Assembly (NCBI RefSeq): GCF_009739905.1
Contig: NZ_CP034279.1
Span: 2,232,001-2,296,000, forward strand
From: Streptomyces ficellus
GTDB lineage: Bacteria; Actinomycetota; Actinomycetes; Streptomycetales; Streptomycetaceae
Direction of reading: 5' to 3'
Length of the DNA stretch: 64,000 bases
This document shows positions 31,901 through 40,723 of this stretch, piece after piece. Each line of letters begins with the position of its first letter. Positions within the stretch are counted from its first letter, which is position 1. The translations under genes and the position numbers were made by a program. The notes below the pieces were generated by a model. The model saw nothing but the letters and a program-made list of their open reading frames with translations, was not told the origin of the DNA and did not search any database.

Positions 31901-34666
31901 GGCGTCGAGCCAGAACCTCCGCCGCTGGAAGGCGTAGGTGGGCAGAGGTACGTGACGTGCTCCGCCGCCCGCGAGGAGGGCGTGCCAGTCGACCGGGCCG
32001 CCACCCGCGTGCAGCAGGCCCAGCGAGGTGAGGAAGCGGTCCGGTCCGCCCTCGTCGCGCCGCAGGCTCGGGACGACGGTCGCCTCGGCGCCCGCCTCCT
32101 GGAGGAGTTCCTCCAGGCCGTAGGTCAGCACCGGGTGGGCGCCGCACTCGACGAAGGTGCGGTGCCCGTCCGCGAGGAGGGCGCGCACGGCGCCCGCGAA
32201 GTCCACGGGGCGGCGCAGGTTCTCGAACCAGTACTCGGCGGTCAGCGCGGCGCCGTCGAGGGGGCCGCCCGTGACGGTCGAGTAGAAGGGAACTCTCAGC
32301 TCGCCCGTCGGGAACGTGCCGATGGTGTCGAGGAGTTCGCGCCGTACGTCGTCGATGTGGGCGGAGTGGGAGGCGTAGTCGATGGGGATGCGGCGCGCGG
32401 GCGTCCCCTCGGCCTCGCAGACGGCCAGCAGTTCGTCCAGGGCGTCCAGGTCACCGGAGACCGCGGTGGCCGCCGGGCCGTTGACGGCCGCGACGGTGAG
32501 CCGTCCGTCCCAGCGCTCCAGCAGCTTCTCGACGTCGGCGACCGCGCGGGGCAGCGAGGCCATACCGCCGCGGCCCGTGATCGCGGCCCTGATGGGCCGG
32601 TTGCGCCGGGCGACGATCCGTACGGCGTCGGGCAGGGACAGCGCCCCGGCCACGCAGGCAGCGGCGATCTCGCCCTGGCTGTGGCCGACCACCGCGGTGG
32701 GCCGGACGCCGCAGGACTCCCACAGCGCCGCGAGGGAGACCATCATGGTGAACAGGGCGGGCTGGACGACCTCGTCCTCGTCCAGGGCGCGGGCTCCCGG
32801 CGTTCCGCGCAGCACGTCGACGAGCGACCAGTCGAGGTGGCGGTCGAACTCGTCGAGGCACTCGCGCACCCGGGCGGCGAAGACGGGGGACGTGTCCATC
32901 AGCCTCCTCCCCATGCCGGCCCACTGGGGGCCCTGGCCGGGGAAGACGAAGACGGCGCCGGACCGGCCGCCGGCCGCCGGTGCCACGCCCTGGACCAGCT
33001 GCGGTGCTGTCTCCCCCGCCGCGAGCGCCGTCAGCCCGGCGGTGAGCTGCCGCCGGTCGGCGCCGACGACGACGGCGCGGTGCTTCAGGGCGGAGCGGCC
33101 GGTGGCGAGGGTGAGGGCGATGTCGGCGTCCGCGAGGGCCGGTTCGGTCCCGAGGTGGTCGAGCAGCCGGGCGGCCTGGGCCCGCAGCGCGGGAGCGGAC
33201 CTGGCGGACAGCAGCCAGGGGACGGCGGGCAGGGGCGTGGCGACGGGCGCGGGGCGGTCGGCGGGGTCGACGTCGGTGCGGGTGCTCGGGGGCGCCTGTT
33301 CGATCAGCGCGTGAACGTTGGTTCCGCTGAGGCTGAACGAGGAGACCCCGGCGCGGCGCGGCGCCCCGGTATCGGGCCACGGCGTGTTTCGCCGAAGCAG
33401 TTCGACGCCGTCGGAGTCCCAGTCGACGTGCGGGGTCGGTTCGTCGATGCCGATGCTGGCCGGCAGGACACCGGCGCGGAGGGAGAGCACCGTCTTGATG
33501 ACGCCCGCGAGACCGGCCGCGGCCTGGGTGTGGCCGATGTTCGACTTCACCGAACCGACCAGCAGGGGCCGTCCGGCCCGGCGCTGAGCGCCGTAGGTGG
33601 CCAGCAGTGCCTGTCCCTCGATCGGGTCACCGAGGGTGGTTCCGGTGCCGTGGGCCTCGACGGCGTCGACCTGGTCGGGGGTGAGCCGGGCGTTTGCGAG
33701 GGCCTGGCGGATCACCTGCTCCTGGGCAGCGCCGCTGGGGGCGGTGAGGCCGTTGGAGGCGCCGTCCTGGTTGACCGCCGTCCCCCGGACAACCGCCAGC
33801 ACTTCGTGCCCGGCGCGCAGGGCGTCGGAGAGCCGTTCGAGGACGAGTACGCCGACACCCTCGGAGAAGGCGGTGCCGTCCGCGCCGGCGGCGAAGGGCT
33901 TGCACCGCCCGTCCGGGGCGAGACCTCCTTGGCGGCCGAACTCGACCAGCATCGCCGGGGTCGACACGACGGCCGCGCCGCCCACCAGGGCGGTGGTGCA
34001 CTCGCCGCCGCGCAGCGCCCTGCACGCGTCGTGCAGGGCGACCAGCGCCGACGAGCACGCGGTGTCAATGGTGACGGCGGGGCCTTGGAGGCCGAGGGTG
34101 TAGGCGATGCGGCCGGAGGCGAAGGCGGCTCCCGCCCCGTTGATGAAGTAGCCGTCCAGACCGGCGGAGCCGGAGGCGGTGAGGTGGGCGGCGTAGTCGC
34201 CGCTGATGATCCCCATATAGGCGCCGGTGCGGCTGCCGTGCAGGGAGTCGGCCGGGATTCCGGCCCGCTCCAGCGCCTCCCAGGCGGTCTCCAGCAGGAG
34301 CCGGTGCTGGGGGTCCATGGCCACCGCTTCGCGTGGCGAGATCCCGAAGAAGTCCGCGTCGAAGTCAGTGGCGTCGTCGAGGAAGGCGCCGAAGGTGCGC
34401 AGGGTGTCCGTGCCGTCCGGACCCTGCACCGTGAGTTCGTCGAGGTTCCAGTTGCGGTCGTCCGGGGTGCCGGACACCACGTTCCCGCCGGCGGTCAGCA
34501 GCCGCCAGAGGTCTTCGGGGGTCCGTATCCCGCCCGGGAAGCGGCAGGCCATCCCGACGATCGCGACGGGTTCACCGCTCTCGACGGCCTCCAGACGCTC
34601 GCGGGTCTCCAGCAGCTCCGCGGTGACTCGCTTGAGATAGCCGCGGAGTTTGTCCTCTGTGCTCAC
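28967..34666 (-). CDS. Type I PKS, single module KS-AT-DH-KR-ACP (methylmalonyl-type AT)
   Basis: 1,899 residues from GTG 34666, chosen because it follows GGGGGACGAGG and begins a class 1 docking helix ([20 protein letters not shown]); the frame is open further upstream but without PKS-like sequence. KS with DTACSSA near 202; AT with [10 protein letters not shown] near 664 and YASH near 766, the methylmalonyl-CoA signature; DH with [11 protein letters not shown] near 980 and DAALH; KR with TGGLGVLGG near 1449, ANYAAAN near 1589, B-type VDD signature; ACP GFDSL near 1772; C-terminal docking sequence [15 protein letters not shown]. All domains look active, so the module should install an alpha-methyl alkene. 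It is the first gene of the leftward operon, followed by the PKS-NRPS with a 4-base overlap. Confidence 0.95.
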
Positions 34667-34993
34667 CAAAACCTCGTCCCCCGTGGTGACCGCATGGCAA
34701 GGAATCCTTGTCCATAAGCCTCCACGCCGGGGAAGTGCCGGAACAGGCAGAACCGGCGGCGAAACCACAGAAATCCGGAACAGTGAATTCCATTTGTGTT
34801 CCGTCAGCCCGTCGCCACCACTTCGGGACCACCGATCCGGATGCCACTTGAGTTATCTTGACAGCCAGGGCTAGCCTGCCCGTCGGGGGAAATTCGCGTA
34901 TCGCTCTGTGCGCACCTCCGCCCTGCTTCCCGTCCTTTCCCGCCGACGCGGAACACACACCCGGAAATTGCACTGACCCGACGGAGGTCGACC
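34667..34993. promoter_or_regulatory. Divergent promoter region between the PKS operon and the Rieske oxygenase gene
   Basis: 327 bp without a gene, noticeably richer in A/T than its surroundings. For the rightward gene, TTGAGT (34848-34853) and TAGCCT (34872-34877) are 18 bp apart and form a plausible vegetative promoter with a leader of about 110 nt. Next to the PKS start lies a small palindrome CAAGGA-A-TCCTTG (34698-34710). CCGGAACAG occurs twice in direct orientation (34738-34746 and 34775-34783). No clear -10/-35 pair was found for the PKS direction. Confidence 0.4.
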
Positions 34994-36187
34994 GTGGTAT
35001 TCCAGCCCACTCGAGGAAACCTGCCCGCCCGCTTCGGCCCCGGCGTCCCCGGCGTTCCGGCCATCGGCCCCACGACTCTCGACGCCGAGGTCTACCGCGA
35101 CCCCGAGCGCTACGAGCAGGAGCGGATCAAGGTCCTCAATCGCAGCTGGCAGATCATCTGCCGGTCCGAGCAGGTGGCCGAGCCGGGCGACCACCACGTC
35201 TGGGAGGGCCACGGCGAGAGCATCGTCATCACCCGGCGCGAGGACGGGGGCCTCGACGGCTTCCACAACGTCTGCGCGCACCGGGGTGCCCGGATCGTCG
35301 CCGAGAGCGGCACCAAAGCCCGCCGCTTCACCTGCAAGTGGCACAACTGGGCGTACGACACCGAGGGCAGGGTCACCGGCGTCCCGGACCGGCCCGACTT
35401 CGACGCCACCATGCTGGCGGGCCTCTGCTCCCCGGCCGTCGACGTCGACGAGTGGGGCGGCTGGGTGTGGGCGGTCCTGGCCGGCCCCGGGGTGGCCGGC
35501 CCGCTGAAGGACTGGATAGCCCCCGAGGTGCGGGACGACCTGGCGGCCTTCCGCATGGAGGACATGAAGCTCGTCGAGAAGGTCGAGTGGGAGGTCGACG
35601 TCAACTGGAAGGTCGCCATCGACGCCTTCAGCGAGTACTACCACGCACAGGCGCTGCACGGCATGGGCGGCAAGGAGGCCAAGGACGCCCGCCACTCGAC
35701 GATGCACGTGCACGGCCGCAACGGCATGTACTTCGTCCCCTTCCTCGGCGTGCTGGAGGACCTCCTGCGGACCCTGGACCACACGCGCTACGCGATCTGC
35801 AACTACCAGCTCTTCCCCACCGCCGTGGCCAACTGCCAGGCCCTGCACACCCAGGTCTTCCGGGCCGTGCCGCTGGGCGTCACCAAGACCCGGTTCGAGG
35901 CGTGGGAACTGCGCTACGAGACGGACGAGAACGACGACCCCGAGTACCTGCGGCAGGTCGACTTCTTCTGGGAGATCTACAAGGCGGTCGTCCAGCAGGA
36001 CATCGACGAGTGGACCGACGTCGCCGCCACCACGCACTCCTCCGCGTACCGGACGAACATCCTCAGCAAGCGGGAGTGCATCATCGCGCACTTCCACCGC
36101 GTCATCGAGGACATGCTCGCCGGCGGCGACGGCCTCGGCCTGGAGCCCGCTCCGGCCGAGGACGGGGCGGACGCGCCCACCGGCTGA
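34994..36187 (+). CDS. Rieske-type aromatic-ring oxygenase, alpha subunit
   Basis: A 397-residue Rieske non-heme iron oxygenase. GTG 34994 follows CGGAGG with a 6-nt spacer. The Rieske [2Fe-2S] ligands are C94-x-H96 and C114-x2-H117 (NVCAHRGA, CKWHNW). The catalytic domain has the NWK...EYYHAQALH signature with H217 and H222 as expected mononuclear iron ligands. Family members hydroxylate or dihydroxylate aromatic or other substrates, taking electrons from a reductase and often a ferredoxin. Neither partner is encoded in the window. It is divergent from the PKS operon and convergent with the thioesterase gene, so it is probably a tailoring enzyme of the cluster, perhaps acting on the benzoate-derived end (inference). 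The substrate cannot be read from the sequence. Confidence 0.9.
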   Translation: MVFQPTRGNLPARFGPGVPGVPAIGPTTLDAEVYRDPERYEQERIKVLNRSWQIICRSEQVAEPGDHHVWEGHGESIVITRREDGGLDGFHNVCAHRGARIVAESGTKARRFTCKWHNWAYDTEGRVTGVPDRPDFDATMLAGLCSPAVDVDEWGGWVWAVLAGPGVAGPLKDWIAPEVRDDLAAFRMEDMKLVEKVEWEVDVNWKVAIDAFSEYYHAQALHGMGGKEAKDARHSTMHVHGRNGMYFVPFLGVLEDLLRTLDHTRYAICNYQLFPTAVANCQALHTQVFRAVPLGVTKTRFEAWELRYETDENDDPEYLRQVDFFWEIYKAVVQQDIDEWTDVAATTHSSAYRTNILSKRECIIAHFHRVIEDMLAGGDGLGLEPAPAEDGADAPTG

Positions 36188-36196
36188 GCGGACCCC

Positions 36197-36333
36197 GGGG
36201 CCGGTGGCCGTCCCCGCCCGCCGCGCGGGACGGCCACCGGCCCCCCACGGGCGACCGCCCGTGGGGGGCCGGGCCCGCACGACGCGCAGCACGACCACGG
36301 GCGTACCGGAGGACCGAATCCTCCGGTACGCCC
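36197..36333. terminator. Three stacked hairpins between convergent genes (bidirectional terminator)
   Basis: Hairpin 1 has perfect 18-bp arms (36197-36214 and 36227-36244; GGGGCCGGTGGCCGTCCC) with a 12-nt loop. Hairpin 2 has 12-bp arms CCCCCCACGGGC / GCCCGTGGGGGG (36241-36252, 36257-36268) and loop GACC, sharing four bases with hairpin 1. Hairpin 3 has 15-bp arms GGGCGTACCGGAGGA / TCCTCCGGTACGCCC (36299-36313, 36319-36333). They separate the Rieske gene (+) from the thioesterase gene (-). Confidence 0.8.
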
Positions 36334-36351
36334 TGTGGCGTGCGCGCCCGG

Positions 36352-37107
36352 CTACCGGCGCGGCAGCTCGCGGTCCACGACGCCGGCGACCTCGTCGATG
36401 TGCTCCGCCAGGTAGAAGTGCCCGCCGGTGAACGTCTCCAGGGTGAACGGCCCGGTCGTGTGCTCCGCCCACGCCCCCGCCTCCTCGGCGGTCAGGGTCT
36501 CGTCGTCCACACCCGCCAGGGCGACGACGGGGCAGTCCAGCTTCGGACGCGCCGGGTCGTACCGGTAGGTCTCAATGGCGGTGTAGTCGGCGCGCAGCGG
36601 CGGCAGGATCATGCGCAGCACGTCCCGGTCCTCCAGGATGCGCGCGTCCGTACCGCTCTGACTGCGCAGCACCTCCACCAGGCCCTGGTCGTCGAGCAGA
36701 TGGATACGGCTCTCCCGGTCCCTGGACGGCGCCCGCCGGCCGGACACGAAGAGCGTCGAAGGCGCCGTGCCGAGCCGCTCCCGCATCCTGTTCGTCACTT
36801 CGAAGGCGATGGCCGCGCCCATGCTGTGACCGAAGAAGGCGACGGGCTCTTTCAGCAGTGGTTCGAGCGCGGTGTACGCGGCGTCGGCGAATTCACTGAT
36901 CGTCGTCAGAAAAGGGTGGCTGATCCTGTCCTGCCGGCCGGGGTACTGCACGGCGAGAACCCGGGCCCTGTTTTTCAGGGACTGGGAAAGCGGACGGAAA
37001 TAACTCGCCGATCCGCCGGCGTGCGGAAAACACACCAGCGGCGTCGCACCCGTGGGCGCGGGCACGAATTGACGAATCCAGACGTCGTCCAGCACGATCT
37101 CGCTCAT
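36352..37107 (-). CDS. Type II (editing) thioesterase
   Basis: A 251-residue alpha/beta-hydrolase of the external thioesterase family that removes aberrant acyl groups from PKS/NRPS carrier proteins. The nucleophile elbow is GHSMGA with S95. An acidic residue in AGVDDETL and a histidine in FTGGHFYL complete the expected triad. The N-terminal LVCFPHAGGSASYF stretch is typical of the family. ATG at 37107 has only a weak ribosome site (AAGGAA 13 nt upstream). The desulfurase-like gene ends 55 bp upstream on the same strand, so the two are probably co-transcribed. Since no chain-releasing TE domain is visible in the cluster, it could also take part in release, although that is not the usual role of this family. 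Confidence 0.93.
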   Translation of the reverse strand: MSEIVLDDVWIRQFVPAPTGATPLVCFPHAGGSASYFRPLSQSLKNRARVLAVQYPGRQDRISHPFLTTISEFADAAYTALEPLLKEPVAFFGHSMGAAIAFEVTNRMRERLGTAPSTLFVSGRRAPSRDRESRIHLLDDQGLVEVLRSQSGTDARILEDRDVLRMILPPLRADYTAIETYRYDPARPKLDCPVVALAGVDDETLTAEEAGAWAEHTTGPFTLETFTGGHFYLAEHIDEVAGVVDRELPRR

Positions 37108-37162
37108 TGAGGTTTCCGTTCCTTGGGGATCGGCACGGCGGAATTTCCTCGCCGGCCGGGGA

Positions 37163-38422
37163 TCACAGGTGCCCGGCGAGCCGCCGGCCGGCGCCGGACT
37201 CGAGCCCGGGCAGCGCGGCGAGCCCTTCCAGCAGCCGGTCGACGTCCTCCTCGGAGGTGTAGGGCGCCAGGCCCACCCGCACCCCGCCCTCCTCGTTCAG
37301 ACCGAGGCGCCGGGCGGCGTCCGCCGAGTAGAAGGTCCCGACCCCGGTGTCGACACCCCGGGCGGCCAGATGGCGGTGCACCTCGCGCGGGTCGTGGCCC
37401 GGGAAGGTGAGCAGCAGGGTGGGCGCCCGCAAGGCGGCCCGCGAGTGCACCGTGACGCCCCCGAGGGCGGCCAGGCCCCCTTCGAGCCGCACTCGGAGCC
37501 GGTCCTCGTGCTCCTCCACCGCCGTCAGCGCCGCCGTCAGACGGTCGGCCCGGGGGGCGTCGGCGGGCCGCAGACCGCTGAGCCCCGCCCAGAAGTCCAC
37601 CGTCGCACGGACGCCGGCGAGCACGCCGTAGGGCAGGATGCCGAGCTCGAACCGCTCGGGAACGGCGTCGGTCGAGGCGAGCAGCTTGTCGGGGCTGAGC
37701 GTCTCCAGCAGCGCCGTACGGGCCGCGAGGACCCCGAGGTGCGGTCCGAGGAACTTGTACGCGGAGCAGCTGAGGGAGTCCGCGCCGAGCGCGTCGAGGT
37801 CGACGCGGGCGTGCGCGCTCAGCTGGGCCGCGTCGACGTGCAGCAGGGCGCCCACGCCGTGGGCAAGCTCGGAGATCGCCCGGATGTCGGGGCGTGTGCC
37901 GATCAGGTTGGACGCGGCGGTGACCGCGACCAGACGGGTGCGCTCGGAGAGCACCTGGCGCAGGTGGTCGGGGGTGAGTTCGCCGGTCGCCGGATCGAAG
38001 TCGGCCCACCGGACGGTGACCCCGGCGGCCTGGGCGGCCTGCTCCCAGGGCCGGATGTTGGCCTCGTGGTCGAGGCGGCTGACGACCACCTCGTCGCCCG
38101 GCCGCCAGGTCTTGGCCAGCGTGCGGGAGAAGTCGTAGAGGAGCTGGGTGGAGCTGCGCCCGAAGACGATGCCGCCCGGGTCGGCGCCGAGGAAGTCCCC
38201 GAGCGCCCGGCGCGCCGACACGACGATCGCCTCCGCGTTGCGCTCGCCCGCGGTACTGCTCCCCCGGTTGCACAGCGGGTCGGAGAGGGCGTCCACCATC
38301 GCGTCGATCACGGGCTGCGGTATCTGGGTGCCGCCCGGGCCGTCGAAGTGCGCGGACCCGGCCTTGAGGGCGGGGAACTGCGCGCGGACGGCATCGATGT
38401 CATAGGGCTGAAGGTTCGTCAC
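37163..38422 (-). CDS. Class V aminotransferase, cysteine desulfurase-like, lacking the usual catalytic cysteine
   Basis: A 419-residue PLP enzyme. GTG 38422 follows GGAG with a 5-nt spacer. Fold type I signatures are present: HVDAAQ (D197), PLP lysine K223 in SCSAYKFLGPH, and the STAGERNAEA start typical of the desulfurase-like (TIGR01976-type) subfamily. Desulfurases need a cysteine in a C-terminal loop; the only cysteines here are C51 and C219, and the corresponding region reads GTFYSADAARRLG. Sulfur transfer is therefore doubtful; a lyase or aminotransferase reaction is equally possible. Followed 55 bp later by the thioesterase gene. Membership in the pathway rests on position only. Confidence 0.88.
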   Translation of the reverse strand: MTNLQPYDIDAVRAQFPALKAGSAHFDGPGGTQIPQPVIDAMVDALSDPLCNRGSSTAGERNAEAIVVSARRALGDFLGADPGGIVFGRSSTQLLYDFSRTLAKTWRPGDEVVVSRLDHEANIRPWEQAAQAAGVTVRWADFDPATGELTPDHLRQVLSERTRLVAVTAASNLIGTRPDIRAISELAHGVGALLHVDAAQLSAHARVDLDALGADSLSCSAYKFLGPHLGVLAARTALLETLSPDKLLASTDAVPERFELGILPYGVLAGVRATVDFWAGLSGLRPADAPRADRLTAALTAVEEHEDRLRVRLEGGLAALGGVTVHSRAALRAPTLLLTFPGHDPREVHRHLAARGVDTGVGTFYSADAARRLGLNEEGGVRVGLAPYTSEEDVDRLLEGLAALPGLESGAGRRLAGHL

Positions 38423-38446
38423 GGGCGCTCCGTTTACGCTGCGGAA

Positions 38447-38458
38447 GATGACGTCATC
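38447..38458. promoter_or_regulatory. 12-bp perfect palindrome upstream of the desulfurase-like gene
   Basis: GATGACGTCATC lies 25 bp upstream of the GTG at 38422, between it and the core-region gene. The position and perfect symmetry suit an operator for the desulfurase-like/thioesterase pair. No regulator can be assigned. Confidence 0.35.
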
Positions 38459-38587
38459 CCGCCAGTCGGACGTCGTCGTCCCCCGCCGGTGGCGTCACTG
38501 CCGGTCCCTGTCGCCGACCGTTTCACCTCGATGATCCACCGGTCCTCGAGTCCGGTACAGGCAGAACAGATGGAGAAATCAAGCCGG

Positions 38588-38623
38588 ACGCGCCCCGCGC
38601 CGCCGCTCAGTGGCGGGGCGCGT
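38588..38623 (-). terminator. Terminator hairpin overlapping the 3' end of the small Cys/His gene
   Basis: Perfect 11-bp arms ACGCGCCCCGC (38588-38598) and GCGGGGCGCGT (38613-38623), 14-nt loop. The stop codon (38607-38609) sits in the loop, so the last codons (NAPRH) form one arm. Confidence 0.65.
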
Positions 38624-38936
38624 TGCGGGACCGCTGCACCTTCGTGGTGCGGCGGTCCTTCGCGTTCCAGCACGCCTTGTGCCAGTGCCGCCGGTCGTCC
38701 ACGCCGCCGTAGTCGGGCCAGGCCACCACGTGCGGCACGCCGGACGGGATCTCCTGGTCGCAGCCCGGGCAGCGGTACCGCTTGCCGCCGGCGGCGGCGC
38801 CCGCCACCTGCCGGACCGACCACTCCTCGCCCTGCCAGGACTCGGTGCGCTGGAACCCCCCGTACCGGTCGCCCGACTCGCCGCTGTTCTCGTTCGGCTT
38901 CTCGCCGCCACGGGGGCGGTTGCGGCGCGGGGACAC
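38607..38936 (-). CDS. Small conserved actinobacterial protein with a Cys/His zinc-site pattern
   Basis: 109 residues from GTG 38936 (GAGG site 6 nt upstream); another GTG at 38948 has no ribosome site. The N-terminus is basic (SPRRNRPRGGEKP), then a serine/glycine-rich stretch, then CPGCDQEIPSG, followed by H, HWHKACW, which together form a CxxC-HxxxC-like pattern expected to bind zinc. I recognise the sequence type as widespread in Streptomyces, often labelled ATP/GTP-binding, though no nucleotide-binding motif is visible. Function unknown. It marks the first core gene right of the cluster. Confidence 0.85.
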   Translation of the reverse strand: MSPRRNRPRGGEKPNENSGESGDRYGGFQRTESWQGEEWSVRQVAGAAAGGKRYRCPGCDQEIPSGVPHVVAWPDYGGVDDRRHWHKACWNAKDRRTTKVQRSRNAPRH

Positions 38937-39143
38937 GGAACACCTCACTGGGGCGGAGCGCGGACATGTGCCCGTCCAGCCTAAGACCCGCGACGGTGGG
39001 TGGTCGTGCGGTCCGGCGGGGGTGAGCGGTACGAGTTACCGGAAAATCGCAACAACTTGCCGCCGGGCCGTTGCCTTTGGCACCTGCCAGACGTTGATGC
39101 CGGTGAGGGGAGCCGCGTCGGCCGGTCAAGGAGGCATAAGGCG

Positions 39144-40178
39144 ATGCGTGTGGGAACTTTTGTACTGGCGGCCCAGTTTCCCGGCCAGGGCCAGGGGGAG
39201 GCGCTGCACCGGGCGGTGCGGTCGGCGGAGGTGGCCGAGGAGGCCGGACTGGACTCGGTATGGCTGGCCGAGCACCACTTCGTGCCGTACGGCGTGTGTC
39301 CGTCCGCCGTGACGCTCGCCGCGCTGCTGCTGGGCCGGACGCGCCGCATCCGGGTGGGGACGGCCGTGAGCGTGCTGCCGACGGCCCATCCGGTGGCGCT
39401 CGCCGAGCAGGCCGCGCTGCTGCACGTCACCTCCGGCGGCCGGTTCACGCTGGGCGTGGGCCGGGGCGGGCCGTGGGTGGACCTGGAGGTGTTCGGCGCG
39501 GGCCTGGAGGCGTACGAGTCGGGCTTCCCCGAATCGCTGGACCTGCTGCTGCGCTGGCTGCGCGAGCCGCGCGTCTCGGGGGACGGGCCGCGCCACCGGT
39601 TCCGCGAGGTCGCCGTCGTACCCAGGCCGCAGGAGCTGCTCGACGGGGACGCCGCCCTGGAGACGGTGGTGGCCTGCACCTCCCCGCGGAGCGTGCGGCT
39701 CGCGGCGGAGCGGTGCCTGCCGATGCTGCTCGGGATGCACTGCGGGGACGAGGAGAAGGCCGAGGTGGTGGCCCTGTGGCGGCGCGAGGCGCTGGCCGCC
39801 GGCCACACCCAGGACGCGGTCGCGTCGGCCGCGGCGGGGCACGTGTCGGCGGGTGTGGCGCAGATCGCCGACCGCACCGAGGACGCGGCGGAGACGCTGC
39901 TCAAGGCGATGCCGGGCTGGCTGAAACAGGGGCTGGACGCCCATGTCACCGTCGACGGCAGGCACCGCACGATGCGTGACCCCGTCGCGTACACCGAACT
40001 GCTGTGCCGGCTGCACCCGGTGGGTTCGCCCCGGGTGGCGGCGGACCGGCTGGCGGCGACCTCGGAGCGTACGGGCATCACGCGCTTCGCTCTGCTCGTC
40101 GAGGGCTCCGGGGACGTCGCGGCCACGGAGGAGAACGTCCGGCGGCTGGGCGCGGAGGTGGCCCCCCGGCTGGACTGA
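39144..40178 (+). CDS. LLM-class (luciferase-like) flavin-dependent oxidoreductase
   Basis: 344 residues. ATG 39144 follows AAGGAGG with a 9-nt spacer, so the longer open frame upstream is not used. Bacterial-luciferase-like TIM barrel: early FVLAAQF, then VWLAEHHF near 45-52, the TRRIRVGTAVSVLP strand-loop, and GRFTLGVGRGG typical of the F420/FMN-binding members. Such enzymes are monooxygenases or F420-linked dehydrogenases. The flavin and substrate cannot be told from sequence alone. It stands alone, with a hairpin after its stop. Confidence 0.88.
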   Translation: MRVGTFVLAAQFPGQGQGEALHRAVRSAEVAEEAGLDSVWLAEHHFVPYGVCPSAVTLAALLLGRTRRIRVGTAVSVLPTAHPVALAEQAALLHVTSGGRFTLGVGRGGPWVDLEVFGAGLEAYESGFPESLDLLLRWLREPRVSGDGPRHRFREVAVVPRPQELLDGDAALETVVACTSPRSVRLAAERCLPMLLGMHCGDEEKAEVVALWRREALAAGHTQDAVASAAAGHVSAGVAQIADRTEDAAETLLKAMPGWLKQGLDAHVTVDGRHRTMRDPVAYTELLCRLHPVGSPRVAADRLAATSERTGITRFALLVEGSGDVAATEENVRRLGAEVAPRLD

Positions 40179-40279
40179 CGGCCACCATGCTGCCGCCCCT
40201 GCACCGGTCGCGCCTCCCGCGATACGGAGCGGCAGCACCAGGTCGTGTCGCGAAGCGCGAGGTTCCGGACACTCCCCCA

Positions 40280-40325
40280 GGGCCTGTCTTTCGGACCGTG
40301 CCGGGCTGATCCAAAAGACACGCCC
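40280..40325. terminator. Imperfect inverted repeat between convergent genes
   Basis: Arms of 16 bp (40280-40295 and 40310-40325; GGGCCTGTCTTTCGGA against the complement GGGCGTGTCTTTTGGA, 14 of 16 matching) around a 14-nt loop. It fits a bidirectional terminator between the oxidoreductase (+) and the SCO5389-like gene (-). Confidence 0.5.
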
Positions 40326-40330
40326 GGGCG

Positions 40331-40723
40331 TCAGCAGTCGCGCAGGGTCGGCGACTGGTTCAGCAGTTGGGCTCGTACGGAGGTGAAGCGGGCGAGCCGC
40401 TCGTCGACCGTGGAGTCCAGCGGGAACACCGCCACGCGGTGGCAGTTCTGGAACGCCAGACGGACGCCGAAGTGCCGCTGGAGCGCACCCCGGATCGCGT
40501 CACTCGCCAGTGCGCGCAGCAGCTGGCCGCGCGCCTGCTCGTCCGGCGGCGGCGTCTGGTTGTCGGCGAACGCACCACCGTCCACCTTCAGCTGGGCCAC
40601 CAGAGAGCTGATCATCTCCCATGCGTAGGGCAGGGAGGTCCGGACGCAGTCGACGAAGTCGGCTTCGTCGACCTCGCCTCGCTCGGCCTGTTCCAACAGC
40701 GCCGGTGAGACGTCGAGCGACAT
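40331..40723 (-). CDS. SCO5389-like family protein, function unknown
   Basis: 130 residues from ATG 40723, which has an excellent AGAGGAG site 6 nt upstream. The sequence (MSLDVSPALLEQAERG, FVDCVRTSLPYAWEMISSLV, DEQARGQLLRALASDAIRGALQRHFGV, FQNCHRVAVFPL) matches what I recall of a conserved actinomycete family named after S. coelicolor SCO5389. Soluble, mostly helical, no catalytic motif recognised. Divergent from nucS with about 220 bp between starts. Confidence 0.85.
   Translation of the reverse strand: MSLDVSPALLEQAERGEVDEADFVDCVRTSLPYAWEMISSLVAQLKVDGGAFADNQTPPPDEQARGQLLRALASDAIRGALQRHFGVRLAFQNCHRVAVFPLDSTVDERLARFTSVRAQLLNQSPTLRDC

Noticed and set aside
34667-34768. Longer N-terminus for the PKS module starting at 34768
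   Set aside because: The extension is not PKS-like, while GTG 34666 has a strong ribosome site and begins the docking helix.
34858-34877. TTGACA (34858-34863) as -35 box paired with TAGCCT (34872-34877)
   Set aside because: The spacer would be only 8 bp. TTGAGT at 34848 with an 18-bp spacer fits better.
36352-37107. The thioesterase as the chain-releasing TE of the assembly line
   Set aside because: Its stand-alone form and GHSMG motif match editing type II enzymes. A releasing role is only a fallback, as the left end of the cluster is not visible.
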